From the NCBI RefSeq assembly GCF_021134715.1, contig NC_060018.1, positions 7,643,501-7,707,500 on the forward strand: DNA of 64,000 nt, in the 5' to 3' direction. Under the pieces are notes generated by a model, which was not told the origin of the DNA, searched no databases, and was given only the letters and a program-made list of their open reading frames with translations. This DNA is from Daphnia pulex (Eukaryota > Arthropoda > Branchiopoda > Diplostraca > Daphniidae). Made by a program: the position numbers and the translations under genes. Position 1 is the stretch's first letter. Every line of letters begins with the position of its first letter. Below, one piece after another: positions 32,596 to 43,279 of the stretch.

Positions 32596-32676
32596 TGTGC
32601 GGTACTGTGGTGGCAGCAAAGATGTCAGACAAAGAATCGACGCAACTATCAGTTTCCATGACAACCAAATTCCCAT
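32596..32676 (-). CDS. Signal-peptide first exon of an unknown gene
   Basis: After a TTTACAG acceptor an ATG-starting frame gives 27 codons (MGIWLSWKLIVASILCLTSL, then LPPQYRT), ending in phase at an ACA/GTGAGG donor. A basic residue followed by a hydrophobic core of about 12 residues and a polar end is a typical secretory signal. It would be exon 1 of a secreted or membrane protein transcribed leftward, but no further exon was recognised. The overlapping 99-codon frame at 32414-32713 is an alternative reading. Confidence 0.35.
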
Positions 32677-32713
32677 CTGTAAATTTAAAATTTACGAAAT
32701 AACATAACGACAA

Positions 32714-34110
32714 TGTATTGATAGAACAATAATGATTTTTTTAATAATTGAATTTATTTTTGTTCCATTTTTACTACCTTTGAAACAGAACTCGGATCTC
32801 TCGATGTGCTTCGATGAAGAACAGATGAAGATGTGACGGTATGAACTGAAGGTGAAACGTAACACGAAGTTTTGTGATGCGTAATTCTAAACAGAAACTA
32901 AACTTTTCCAGCTGTCTCGTTCGTGCACTGCAAAGTCTCATCACGGCCATTCGCCAGCGCCTGAGGAAAATGAAACTTCTTCTTCTCTTCATCTTCCGTT
33001 GCAATTGCTGTTTAAAACTTTTTTGAAAATTTCGTTTTGTTCGTTTAACTTCGTTTCACGCAATTTCAAACCGGAATTATTGCATCACGATTTTTAATCG
33101 TACACTTACTTATTGCCACTACTTTTTCTTTTTTGATGATTTTTTATTATTATTACTTTTTTTTTCTTCCAGGGGGGGGGGGGGAAGGGGGATTTTTTAT
33201 TATTTGAAAGGGAGTTGCTGGATATGTACACACACATACATACACGCTGGACAAACACAGATATTAACCAGTGGTTAAGCTGGGCGAGAAACCGGAGTTG
33301 CGCATAATAATGTAATGCGGGCTGCTTCTCGGCTGCTGCTGCTACTGCCATGGGCCAGTCACTTGAATCGAGATGGAGGACTGTAGATATGTGGATGACA
33401 CTTATCAAGCGTTTATTTTTCCAAAGACCTGACAGCCGGCCGGCCGCTGGACAGTTCTGTTTTTCGTTAGAAAAATGAAAATTAGTTTTTTTCTTTTTTT
33501 TCTCTTTTTCTTTCTCTTTTGCGGCTTGGGAACGAACAGACATTGTCCGGTCTAGTTAGTCAAACGTTCTGTCAATGGCTATAGAAAAGACTAGTCAAGT
33601 TATAAATTCAATTATAATAGGAGAAAAAGAACCCGGAGCTGCTGCTGCCAAGTCACTGAAGTCAGTCAAAAACGTAAAATGAAAGATCGGGTGACAACTT
33701 GGGGGCCGGATAAAATGTTCAAGTGGGATGGTGGTAGCTGGTGGGACATCTGACGTGTTGTCAGGTTCGTGACGTCATCGCTATCTATCGTGAGCGTGTG
33801 TGTTGCGTGTGTGTGTTAAAGGGAGTCGGAGGGGCTGGCCTTGCCTGGCCCTTTTCGACGGTCTGGACGGAAAAGAGATGGGACAAACAAATGGGCTCTT
33901 GTCTTTTTTCGTGAATTTTTCTTTTTGTTGTATTATTCGATTGATCGGAGCGCTACTTTTATTACGCAGTTATAAATTTTCTCTCCTTCCTGGTTTTTTT
34001 TCCTTCTTTAAATGTAATTTTCATTTTTATTTATTTGCCGTTTCTCTTTTTGGCCGTTTTCGGAACAGTTTGATCGTTTCGTTCCCTTTTATGACCAAGT
34101 TTCGCCGACC
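32714..34110. other. Simple-sequence-rich upstream region
   Basis: Contains a G run of about 12 at 33174, CT/GA tracts, and repeated CTGCTGCTG-type triplets. No exon supported. It may be 5' flank of the chromodomain gene or a long FLVCR intron. Confidence 0.4.
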
Positions 34111-34770
34111 ATGGATAAACGAAAGAGATATGCGGTTGATAAAATTATTGGCATTGGGTAACTTTGTTTTAAGTTATGTATTTTTTTATATAATATAATT
34201 CTTTATTTTTATGTTTTAGAAAAAGTCAATTCGGGGATACATGGTATTTAGTAAAGTGGGAGAATTACAAAAAAACAACCTGGGTATATGATGGTGATTG
34301 CGATGGCTGTCCCAATCGCATCAGAGAGTTTTTGGAAGGGTAAGTTAGCTTTGTAATCATGTAGAAATTTGTTAGTTTAATTCATAGTTTAATTTTACAG
34401 GTTTAAAGGGGAACCCGTGCCACTTAGGGTAACCAAACCATTTTCCGTGGAGCAGAGACAGAGAGTGGAGGAAAGGAGGAGACGTGAAATGGGACTGGGA
34501 AAACAGGGACTGGAAGAAGATACCCCTGAAGTAGCAGATAGAGGAGACGAAAGGCAACGAAATAGGTAACTGTGATTTTTTTGTGCCTCTTTTAAATTTA
34601 TGTATTGCATATTTAATTGTAATGATCTTATTTGTAGATCACCAAATCCAGCCATTGAAAATGAAGTTACAGAAGATGAGCCCGAATGTGATGAAAGTTT
34701 GGTCGTGCTTCATCACATGTGCACGACAGACCGAATGGCGAGTTTGAAATATTTCCAAAAACTGAACTAA
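34111..34770 (+). CDS. Small chromodomain protein, four exons
   Basis: Exons 34111-34157, 34220-34339, 34401-34565 and 34638-34770 join in phase through GT..AG introns of 62, 61 and 72 bp, giving 154 residues. The start sits in a strong context (GACCATGG). Residues 7-56 form a chromodomain: RYAVDKIIGIG, GDTWYLVKWENYKKTTWVYD and CPNRIREFLEG. The three aromatic cage positions that bind methyl-lysine in HP1 are kept (Tyr of RYAV, Trp of VKW, Tyr of ENY). The rest is a charged tail with RQRVEERRRREMG and an acidic stretch. There is no chromoshadow domain and no transposase or RT part. It appears intact and probably reads histone methylation, but expression is unknown. The FLVCR fragment starts 20 bp after its stop. 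Confidence 0.75.
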
Positions 34771-34790
34771 CCAGACTTGTTTTACATCAG

Positions 34791-35709
34791 TTAGGCGTGG
34801 CCCTCGGCTTTTTTCTGCCCCCTATTTTGGTAAAGGACCACGAAAATATCGACGATATTGGAGCCGATTTGAAACTCATGTTCTACATTGTGGCGGGCGT
34901 CTGCACGGCCTTATTCATTGTAGTAGTGATCGGTAAAGACCATTATTTTCCAAAGATATTTTCAATAACTTCAAAAAGGTATTCGATACAGGCTTTCAAG
35001 CTAAACCGCCTCTTCCTCCGAATGCGGCACGCATTGCACCTCAATCGTCACAGCCGGTGACCTACTACCAGTCAGTCAAAACGATTGTCACTAACAAGAA
35101 TTACATTTTGCTTTTGATTACGTACGGAATCAATGCGGTTGTTTTTTACGCTATGTCAACCCTGCTCAACCAAACTGTGCTTCGACATTTTCCGGTATTT
35201 TAAATTTATATAGGCTATACCTCACTGCATTATGTGAAGTTTAAAATGACAACATTATTGAGTTATTATCATTATTTTATGTCAAAGAAATGCACGTAAA
35301 AATAATCGTTTTTTTTTTAAATTTCAGGGTGAAGAAGAAAATGCGGGTCGAATTGGCTTGACGATCGTCGTTTGCGGCATGTTCGGCTCGGTAGTGTGTG
35401 GTATTATTCTTGACAAAACGCACAAATTCAGGTAAAAAAGAAAATTCGTGATACTCTATTTTTGCTAGATAGCTGACTTTAGCGTTCTGCTTTATTTAGG
35501 GAAACAACTCTTGTGGTGTATGGATTAGCAGTGGCCGGAATGGTCGCCTACACCTTTAAGTTCGAACTTCAATATATCGTCATTACGTTCGTCACGGCCG
35601 GAGCTGTAGGGTAATCCGCTTTTTTTAAATATTACTTATGCGTTCTTCAAGGCTTTTAAATATTTGTATTTTGGATAAGGTTCTTTATGACTGGATATCT
35701 GCCATTTAC
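34791..35709 (+). pseudogene. FLVCR-type transporter fragment, five exons
   Basis: Exons 34791-34932, 34992-35194, 35328-35431, 35500-35610 and 35680-about 35709 join in phase. They encode LGVALGFFLPPILV, a membrane helix ending ALFIVVVIG, the loop FQAKPPLPPNAA, then NYILLLITYGINAVVFYAMS, TLLNQTVLRHFPGEEENAGR, IGLTIVVCGMFGSVVCGIIL and finally GFFMTGYLP. This is the middle of the FLVCR1/2 major-facilitator family (heme or choline exporters), about half of its 12 helices. After GYLP the frame diverges to a stop, and no N-terminal exons were found upstream. The reading frame inside is undamaged, so the truncation may be recent, or the remaining exons may lie outside the window. Confidence 0.75.
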
Positions 35710-35733
35710 CTGGACGGAAACGAGTAGCCAACA

Positions 35734-35820
35734 ATGAACATTTGGGTGTTGTTGCTATCCCTTTTTTGGCTTCTCGCTCAAGTTCGCGGTTCATTTGTCT
35801 GCCCGTCTCATAGGCTGTGA
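35734..35820 (+). CDS. Short ORF with signal peptide
   Basis: A 28-codon frame MNIWVLLLSLFWLLAQVRGS followed by FVCPSHRL and a stop. It has a strong hydrophobic core and a likely cleavage site after VRG. The C-terminal FVCPS resembles the start of chitin-binding-type cuticle proteins, so it may be a lone first exon. It begins right where FLVCR homology ends. Confidence 0.3.
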   Translation: MNIWVLLLSLFWLLAQVRGSFVCPSHRL

Positions 35821-35949
35821 GATGGTATTTTTCACTTCAACCTTGACTCCCAATACGTTTCTATTTCCTCCTTCAAGTACTTTTTATTTTTTATTTTTTC
35901 AAAGGTAAAGAGTTCTTATGCGATAGAACCAGAAAAAAAATACAGACGG

Positions 35950-36366
35950 CAGCCCTAATAGTACAAGAGGCCCTTGAGGGCTTTCCGCTGACGGAACTTC
36001 TTCCATTCCAAAATCCTTGGATGACTGGATGCGTTGAAAAGTAGCCACCGGAGTAGTGCGTGTGTTATTTTAGGTCCTCTAAATCAACCGGTGTGTATGC
36101 ACCTGACACCAAAACCTGCAACTCTCGGTAGCTAAAAGTTTGCAACCACTCGATATCGATGACATTCGCCAATCCCTGCGACGCAATAGAACAGTGAATG
36201 ACTGGCAAATGAAACAGTGAAAAATCACACATTATACCTGGCGGAATGCGTTGCATTGCAAACGGATTTGCTTGTTTAATTTGTAGTCCGCAACCAAATG
36301 AATGTATTCGATACGATTTGAAGATGTGACGGGAATGTTGGATCCGTTCTGTTTCAGTTCTTCCAC
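35950..36366 (-). pseudogene. UBE3C-type HECT ubiquitin ligase fragment
   Basis: Exon 1 (36366-36238, 43 codons) encodes VEELKQNGSNIPVTSSNRIE, then YIHLVADYKLNKQIRLQCNA and FRQ. A 62-bp intron follows. Exon 2 starts at 36175 with GLANVIDIEWLQTFSYRELQ and VLVSGAYTPVDLEDLK, then TAA at 36067-36065, and continues in the same frame as HTHYSGGYFSTHPVIQGFW. The order is that of the HECT C-lobe approach in UBE3C-type ligases, where the stop position holds a Ser. So a single nonsense codon interrupts otherwise good sequence. After FW the match decays. The catalytic Cys region is missing. It is a dead fragment of about 100 residues. Confidence 0.8.
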
Positions 36367-36772
36367 CTAAATAGAGAAAGTCGTTGGTTGAAAAGAAACC
36401 CGTGGAAAGATATTGTCTAATCAATTTGCAGATTTCTGCATTGAAAATGGAACTTCAAAGGCGCCCGTAAGACGACCAGCTTTTAAATTGAATGCTTTGG
36501 CAAGAAGCAGAGCAAACTTCTGGTGATTTTTAAAAATTATTTTACTTTAACAAGAATTATTTTTTTTTCTTGTATCTTATGTACTGATTTTTGGTTGATT
36601 TGGGTGAAGGCAAATATCCCTCCTGACGTCTTTGATAAGCCATAACGGGAGATTAAGCACTTTGATAATTTGTGCTGAAAATTCTCTTGGTAATTTGCTT
36701 CTAGGAGGATGAGAAGAAGGAGAAACATCGCTCCATAAGCATCTACAGGAAAAAGTGACTACCCCAGTGTAC
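36367..36772. other. Spacer with a repeat shared with the Harbinger flank
   Basis: About 36711-36771 (GGAGGATGA...ACATCGCTCCATAAGC...TACAG) resembles 60351-60419, just left of the Harbinger element. No gene seen. Confidence 0.5.
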
Positions 36773-37951
36773 ATTTCTGAAAAATTGCCAGATTTCGGGA
36801 ACTGGACCTGAGACCCCACATTGCCAGTTCTAAGAAAAAACAGCAGAAAATTGTTGTTTTGATTTGGGTCCCTGGTGGTCAAAGTTGGAATCAAGGGCTG
36901 GGTATTGCTCGCTTCGGGACTTCCACCAAAACGTCGTTTTTTGTTCTCTCTCCCAAGGATGAACGAAAACAAAATAACCAATTGGCGCCATCGGCAGGTA
37001 ATTCAAATAACCGCCGATTTTGTGGATAGTGTCAAAAATTGCATACATAACTTGTTATGTAGAGGAACGGAGGTGTAATTTGGTCTTTCCAACCGAGTTG
37101 ACATAATTAATTCAACTCTAGGCAAAGCCTTGGTGGAGCGGCCGGTGGCTACACGACCGGCCCCAAAGAATAGATTCACGTTCTACAAAAACGATCCAGG
37201 CCGTACCTTTTCTATAATTCACTTCCGCCGCCGGTTGTCGCCGATGCCATGGCATCGAGTTCAAGTTACAATTCTCACATTCAATTAGCACTTTAAACTG
37301 CTAAACCAGATTTGGAAATTGTTCTTTTTCAATTCGCTTACTTTGATATTCAAATCACAAATCAACTAGCTTGGAACGGTTATAACTTTCAATCAACGCC
37401 TACAAGAAATGAAATAACAATTACTTTTTTATTCCATAACATAAACATTATTTGATTGTAAAACCTTCCATTTTTCAGATTTATTGGTGATGACATTGCC
37501 ATATGACGTCTGGAGAACACTCGTAGTGTTATAAATGCGGCAATATTTTCCGAACTTTGTAACGAAGGCGGCTGCAGTTGCAGCTTCAACGTCAATTTCA
37601 ACAAGCAATGTCTCATCAACTTTTTTAATAAATACGACTCTGCCACACTGGGAACAAAAGTCGGCAAGCATATTAAAGGTAACATTTGGGCTCAAGTTGT
37701 TGATGCGAATCAAGAAATGCTTTCGTTTGGCAGATTTCTAAGGGAAAGAAAAAATTACAATTAAACACAAAAAAATAATTGTAATTTTTAAATTTAATTA
37801 ACGATTGCCGGAATTTGTGGTTCAGAAACTTTTGCACAGCCTCTCACAAAAGGTATTGATGGTTTCTTAAAAGACGTAGAAGGTAAAGATGCGTCAATAT
37901 TTTCACTCGGCAAAACCTTTACACTTTTTGACACATCACTCTTACACTTAA
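36773..37951. repeat. 1.18-kb dispersed repeat, copy 2
   Basis: Near-identical to 17560-18739 in the same orientation. It includes about 600 bp of plus-strand coding-looking sequence (for example PKNRFTFYKNDPGRTFSIIH, unrecognised), the 14-bp palindrome GATGCCATGGCATC and the RRM-like exon on the minus strand. Confidence 0.9.
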
Positions 37952-38800
37952 ATGTGGTCTAAATTAAAGATATATAAAAATTAATTATTCTGTATTTTGC
38001 ATATAAAAAAAATTTCAGGGTTTGGCCCTTCTTGCAATAATCCCATCACAAAATTTTCAGGACAATAATTTCGGCCAACTAGTATTCCATTAACACCAAC
38101 AACATCTTCTGTTTTATACAAACCACCACTTTCTTTTAATATGAACGATAGCAACCAATCATAATCTTCCCCTAGTGCGATATTTCCACGATCACACATA
38201 GAAATATCTAAGACATATTCCTGATACTGAACATCAGCCACCGTTGAGACATCATCATTTGCAATTCTAAAATTCTAAATTATTTCCTGTTCATAATTTT
38301 AACAATAACTTAAATAATATTTGAATTACGAGTCATCCTGCAGAAGATTCAATGTTTAAGTCCAGATTATTCCATTTATAATCCCACTCGTTGTCTTTGT
38401 TTAGGAAATATTTGTTATTTAAAATTAAATAACAAATATTTATAAAATATACTGTTTGACGTTTGTTCTGATAAGTTTCATCTACAAGTTGATCGTCTTC
38501 TTTTGGATCTTTGGAAAAAAACCCGACCAACGTCGTTTGTTGCTACATCACTATTCAAAATATAATTAGTATTTATAATTTGAAATATTTATTAAAGTGG
38601 ACATGAGAAAGAGTAAAAGAACAGTACCAGTCACGATGTGTTACAGAATTACTACGTTCAACATGACTACCAGGAATGTAATGGAAGTGAGAGTAGTGTT
38701 GTTCCAGCAGTATTTTGCTTCCGAGAAACCATGAACAATCACAAAATATTTTTGGAGTGATATGTACACGATTCTCATGTTTCGTTCTGTTATTCACCGA
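37429..38800 (-). pseudogene. Multi-exon minus-strand gene with zinc-finger-like and RRM-like parts
   Basis: Read downward. At 38797-38573 is a frame with IFCDCSWFLGSKILLEQHYS and HFHYIPGSH, a C-x-C..H..H zinc-finger-like block. At 38530-38340 there are acidic exon pieces (DETYQNKRQT; WDYKWNNLDLNIESS). At 38270-37981 is an exon with EYVLDISMCDRGNIALGEDY and VNGILVGRNYCPENFVMG. At 37951-37810 is a Ser/Pro-rich exon after a TTTAG acceptor. At 37737-37429 is the RRM-like exon, as in copy 1, ending in a stop. Upstream at about 38860-38900 a CQCGKVVCQRDE stretch may be another finger. The order suggests a single nucleic-acid-binding gene of unknown type. Joins are uncertain and some are interrupted. 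Confidence 0.4.
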
Positions 38801-39211
38801 TTAAAATTGGTACGTTGCAACAAAAAACCCTACAACACACTTTTGATTATTCATTCATCTCTTTGGCACACGACTTTTCCACATTGACAATAAGCATTAA
38901 CTCTGTGCGAAAACAACCAATTCCAGTCTCACACGTGTGATCTATCGATTGCATTTGTTGGTTTATAGTGTTAATCTTCAAATATTTTTAAACGAAGCAA
39001 ACTTTCAAATTTCTGTGGGATTTAATTTAAATAATACGCACTTATTTCATTACAACATACACATGTAAAAAAAGGATTACATACCTCCACATCCAGAAAA
39101 GTTGTATTGTTGACCTTTAAATCCATTTTAAGAACCAAACAAGTACACAAAGCCAGCACACTTTATTTCACAAACAAATTTTATCTGACCTCAACTGGTT
39201 CACAACATACC
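38801..39211. other. AT-rich spacer, possible upstream exons
   Basis: Holds the CQCGKVVCQ scrap on the minus strand and otherwise nothing recognised. Confidence 0.35.
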
Positions 39212-39889
39212 CCAGACAACATCCCTGGTTTTTAAGCGGTATAAAAACCGTCCCTTCCGTACCGTACAAACAATCCGGAAAAAAGAAGGTTTTTATCCGT
39301 CTAATTGACTCTTAAAAATTAAAGGGTTCCGTCTGACGCCCCTATCCTGCCGGGAAAAAAAGGACGGAAAAAAGACGGCTTTTGTCCTTCCAATTCGTGT
39401 GGTCCCAAATTGGTTTTTTTATGGGCACAAATCGTTTGGCCCAAAGCAGTCTAAAACTGGTTTCGTTTCTTTGTTTTAGGTTTGTGAACAATGACACAAA
39501 GACACGAAATGCGCGAAAATTCTAAGGCCAAATGCTATCTTAACAATCCCGTTTTCAAACTTCTATTTTGTTATAACAGGAAATGGGCGAGTGGTTAAAG
39601 TGTCGGATTAGTAATTCGAATGTGAGAAACTGTTGCGTTCTAACCGCAGAGCGAAGAGATATTTTATATTTGAAATAAACAAAAATTTGATTAATTTTGT
39701 TTGAAGTTTAAAAAGCCGGCTTTGGCCGTTTAAAAAACCGGCTTTGGCCGTATTTAAACCCCGAAAAAACGGACATGTTTCCCAGTTTGGTCCTCTTAAA
39801 ACCACCCAGAAAGACGCCTTTTAAACGGTACCATCGGTCCCGATCACTGGGACAAAAGACGTCTAAAAGACGGAATGGTGCTGTCTGGG
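39212..39889. mobile_element. MITE-like element with CCCAGACA ends
   Basis: The left end CCCAGACAACA and the right end TGTCTGGG are inverted. Inside, GC-rich motifs such as AAAAGACG and AAGCCGGCTTTGGCCG are repeated in both orientations. No convincing target duplication was found. It carries a tRNA-like segment. Confidence 0.45.
39583..39655 (+). tRNA. tRNA-like sequence (Ser-like body, anticodon AGT), probably a pseudogene or SINE head
   Basis: The A box TGGTTAAAGTG fits the consensus at every fixed position. TCGGA-TTAGTAA-TTCGA forms an anticodon stem-loop with anticodon AGT. A longish variable arm follows. The T-arm TTGCG-TTCTAAC-CGCAG pairs five of five with one wobble. The body resembles tRNA-Ser, which conflicts with a Thr anticodon, and no 7-bp acceptor stem is evident. 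It lies inside a MITE-like element, so it is most likely tRNA-derived and not a working tRNA gene. Confidence 0.4.
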
Positions 39890-40008
39890 ACGTGTAGTAA
39901 TTAATCGATAGTTAAAATCGATTATAAATAATGGATTATTGGTCGTACCATAAAGGTCGTGTCTTATCCACATGTCGAATATTTTAGCTCACATTTCAGC
40001 TGCAAAAG
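39890..40008. other. Short spacer
   Basis: AT-rich sequence upstream of the zinc-finger remnant, with nothing recognised. Confidence 0.4.
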
Positions 40009-41267
40009 ATGGCGCCGAACAAAGATCTAGCACTAGAAAAATTGGAACTAGTAAAACAGAGAATTAAAAGAGATGGTTGTTTTGAAGAATTTTAAATGAT
40101 TATTAAAGGTAATTTAAATCACAAATACTATTCTTAGTTCATGATGTTAATGACAACGAATTATTGTTTCAGATAAATTTGCTCACCTGGCTAGTGAATT
40201 AAATATTGCAACTAGTGTTTGTTACAATATTGAAATTTTTTTGGATTGCCACGTGAATGATTTGCCATCGGGTCTAACTTGTTCCCGTTGTCTTGAAAAA
40301 GTTGATCGCACTTTTAAATTCATAAACTAACATTTGTGCACTTCATGTCATACCGGTCATCTTTCTACTAACAAATTGATACAGAAAAAAAACATTGAGC
40401 AACTTCATCTTGCCACCATTGACTTCGAAAGCAATAAATTTTGTTTTCGCCATTGCTAGACAATCACGAAAAAATGTCATCGACAGCAGCGTTTACAACG
40501 AATTGAAAAACTTTTACACTACCAACATGTAAATGGCGAAAAAAAATATTACTACTGGCATCAGTACTAATATTCAACATTCATTACAGGATGATGCCAA
40601 CTATCGCAACTCACGTACAAGTATCAATGCCACCAATTGGTTCAAGTAGAAGTAGTTTTGCTCGTTACAATTCATCCATTAAAAGATGAAAAAAGGTAAC
40701 TTACATGCCGATTGCTGATATCGTATACCAGTCAAAATGCGTCGTTCGTTCTACGATGGATTCTGTAACTTTGGTAGCATCCAAAATGTCTTCAATTTTC
40801 TGTAAACCATCGAATTTAGTAAATATGATTTATTAGAAATTACATTTACAGAATTAATTCTAAATAATTGTCTTCAGATTGAAATGTTGAACGACTTTGA
40901 GGATTTCGGAATTCCAAAATCAAATGTTCACTTTTTCCTTGTTGGCCAAGAGACTGTTGCAGGTGCATATACCGTAATCCATTTACTCTAAATGTCTCAG
41001 ATATGCTAAAAATCTTCAATGAGAAGCAGGTATTCCTAAAGTAATTATAATTTCTTTTTAAATTATAATTACAAACAAATTTTGTTGATTTTATAGTTTA
41101 CCATGGACTGTTGAGCTATGGCTAAATTGCTATGCCAGACTATTTATTAATGGATTGGACGTAGGGAGAAAAAATCTTAACAATGTAAACAAAAATCTTA
41201 CGGATGAAGAAATAATTGGCATTCAAAACCGAATGTCAATTATAGAAGAAGAAGAAAAAGAGGATTG
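40009..41267 (+). pseudogene. Zinc-binding gene remnant, several exons
   Basis: ATG at 40009 gives MAPNKDLALEKLELVKQRIK and ends early at TAA. After a TTTCAG acceptor the frame reads HLASELNIATSVCYNIEIFL, then GLTCSRCLEKVDRTFKFIN, a stop, and HLCTSC, a Cys/His block like a C2H2 or C2HC finger. Later pieces are IEMLNDFEDFGIPKSN (about 40880) and, after a TTTATAG acceptor, LPWTVELWLNCYARLFINGL and an acidic tail ending at 41267. Stops in two exons mark it as decayed. The organisation recalls the zinc-finger gene at 16 kb, but I could not establish homology. Confidence 0.4.
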
Positions 41268-42876
41268 AGATCTTCTTTCTTTAATGCTAAAGTAACGTTT
41301 TGTCTAATACTCGTGTTTTACACAGTTTCCAAAAGACTAATACATGTTCCCAATATTACTGGGCTTTTCGAAAGATTTTGTCCTTTTTTTAAAATCTGTT
41401 TAAAAAACTTTAATCTTTTCTTTGAAATTTTTTTTTCAATACAGCCACAATAGTTTTTGATTTAAAAATTTCAATTATTGATTATTTCAATAGAAATTTA
41501 ATCACAAAAATTTTTTATTTAGATTCAAGTGATACATCTATACATTAAACAGGCTGCTAACCGACAACCATGGCACTTAGACTTGAGACCACATTTTTTT
41601 TATTTGACAGCTATCATTTATTTTCATTAGTAAAAGCTTTGGCGATCCATGCAATGACTTTGGCTATCCGTGCAAAGGCCTTGGCTATATTTTTTATGAA
41701 TGTCTAATTGTTATTGGATTTTATCGATTTCTTATAGATTGCGCTAATACAGTTGTTGGAAAAAATGTGTCGTCTGCTGCTTCCATTGGAATAACAAGTT
41801 TGGAAGTAAAGACCTAGTTTAAGTAAGTTGTAAGTTCAACAAAATTTCGAAGAAGAACCGACCAATCACTATTTTCAAACTTACATGGCAGCACAAAGAT
41901 AAATGAAACAAAAAATGACATAAATGTGAAGTGGTATCAACTATTGAGTCGCAGATCGCTCTCCAAGCTCTCAGTTCCATGCTGTTTGGGAAGGTAAACT
42001 AAACTATGAATGCAGTAAAATGCTTATTGACGCTTAAGAAGAAGAGTGTAACCTATTCAAAATTAGTGAAATGCTATTTACATAAAACAAATATCATTGC
42101 CAATGTCCTTCATGCATATTTGAGGACTGAGCAAGCCACCGTAAGAGCATGATATTACAAGTGTTGCTTGTGTTCGTATTGTCTTGACACCAGCAACAAT
42201 TTCAGTGCCATTACTTAGATAATAATTTTTGTTATTTTTATTCCTATGTCCTGTTTGATATGTATGAATGATGCATGACTTGCATCAATCCCGTTCATTA
42301 CATGGAAAACTGAAATTCACTTGTTTATTTTCAATTTAAACTAATTTTTAAACACTGTCTTTTTATAATCTTTCCTAACTTGTTTTTCTTTCTGTCAATG
42401 TTTTTTCGTAACCCTAATTAAATTATTCCCCAATTATTCCCCAATTAGTAGCATCATGTACATGTTGACAGCAGTCATCCGAAACGGGTATGACAAGGTC
42501 ACACCCGTGGCATAAAAAATGTCGTCGATTACATGCAAACCATCAAATTTGGTAATCAATTCATTTTGTAATTATTCGTCGAAGTGCTAATTACAAATTT
42601 GACAAATGAAGATTAAATTAATCGAAGATTTCAAGAGAATCCAAATTCTTGTAATTTTTTTCACAAGTGTTCAATAGTTGTCAACAAGCCTCGGACTTTC
42701 TTGATTTGTCCTATTTGTTTACTTTTCTGTTCAGTGATTGAGACGACCCACAACATTTAAATTGACACACACACTGGCCATAAAGTGATGCTATCAACGC
42801 TACGTTGCAAAATAAAGTTAAATTCCATTCGTATAGCTGATTGAAATTGAAACTTCTGTGTATTTTTGTGGTTTTT
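41268..42876. other. AT-rich spacer
   Basis: No supported gene. A short near-duplicate (TTGGCTATCCGTGCAAAGG and a related GCGATCCATGCAATGAC) lies at 41640-41690. Confidence 0.4.
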
Positions 42877-43179
42877 CAACAAAAAATGCTGTATTGGGGT
42901 TGTGAGTATCTTTCTCTTCCACTAAAAAAATGCGATGAGCGAAGAGAAGACAATGTGATTCAGAGTCGGGCGGAACAAGTAGTACACATTAAAAAAATCT
43001 GATTCTAACCAGAGCTAGAGACTAGGAGTCTGTAGCTATGGTCTTAAAAAAATAATCCAAATTTCCAGAAAATGTCCAACAAAAAATTCTGTGTTTGGGT
43101 TGTGATTATCTCTCTCTTCTAATAAAAAAAAAAGATGAGCGAAGAGAAGGTAATCTGATACAGAGTCGGGGAGAACAAG
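42877..43179. repeat. Two related 103-bp blocks exactly 200 bp apart
   Basis: 42877-42979 and 43077-43179 share CAACAAAAAAT, GGGTTGTGA, GATGAGCGAAGAGAAG and CAGAGTCGGG in order with scattered differences. It is an old tandem duplication of a unit of about 200 bp. Confidence 0.8.
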
Positions 43180-43279
43180 GAAAAGCTTTTAATCAGCATT
43201 TGGAGACACGATTACTTCTTTAACATGGTTCCGCTCCTGCTTTTTATTCCTTTCTTTTTTTTATGACACCAGCGTAGCG

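Noticed and set aside
33106..33543. 145-codon Lys-rich minus-strand frame
   Set aside because: It is made by poly-T/poly-C tracts and a G run; no conserved motif.
34791..35709. A viral gene
   Set aside because: FLVCR is a host transporter family named after a virus that uses it. The sequence is multi-exon and animal-like, not viral.
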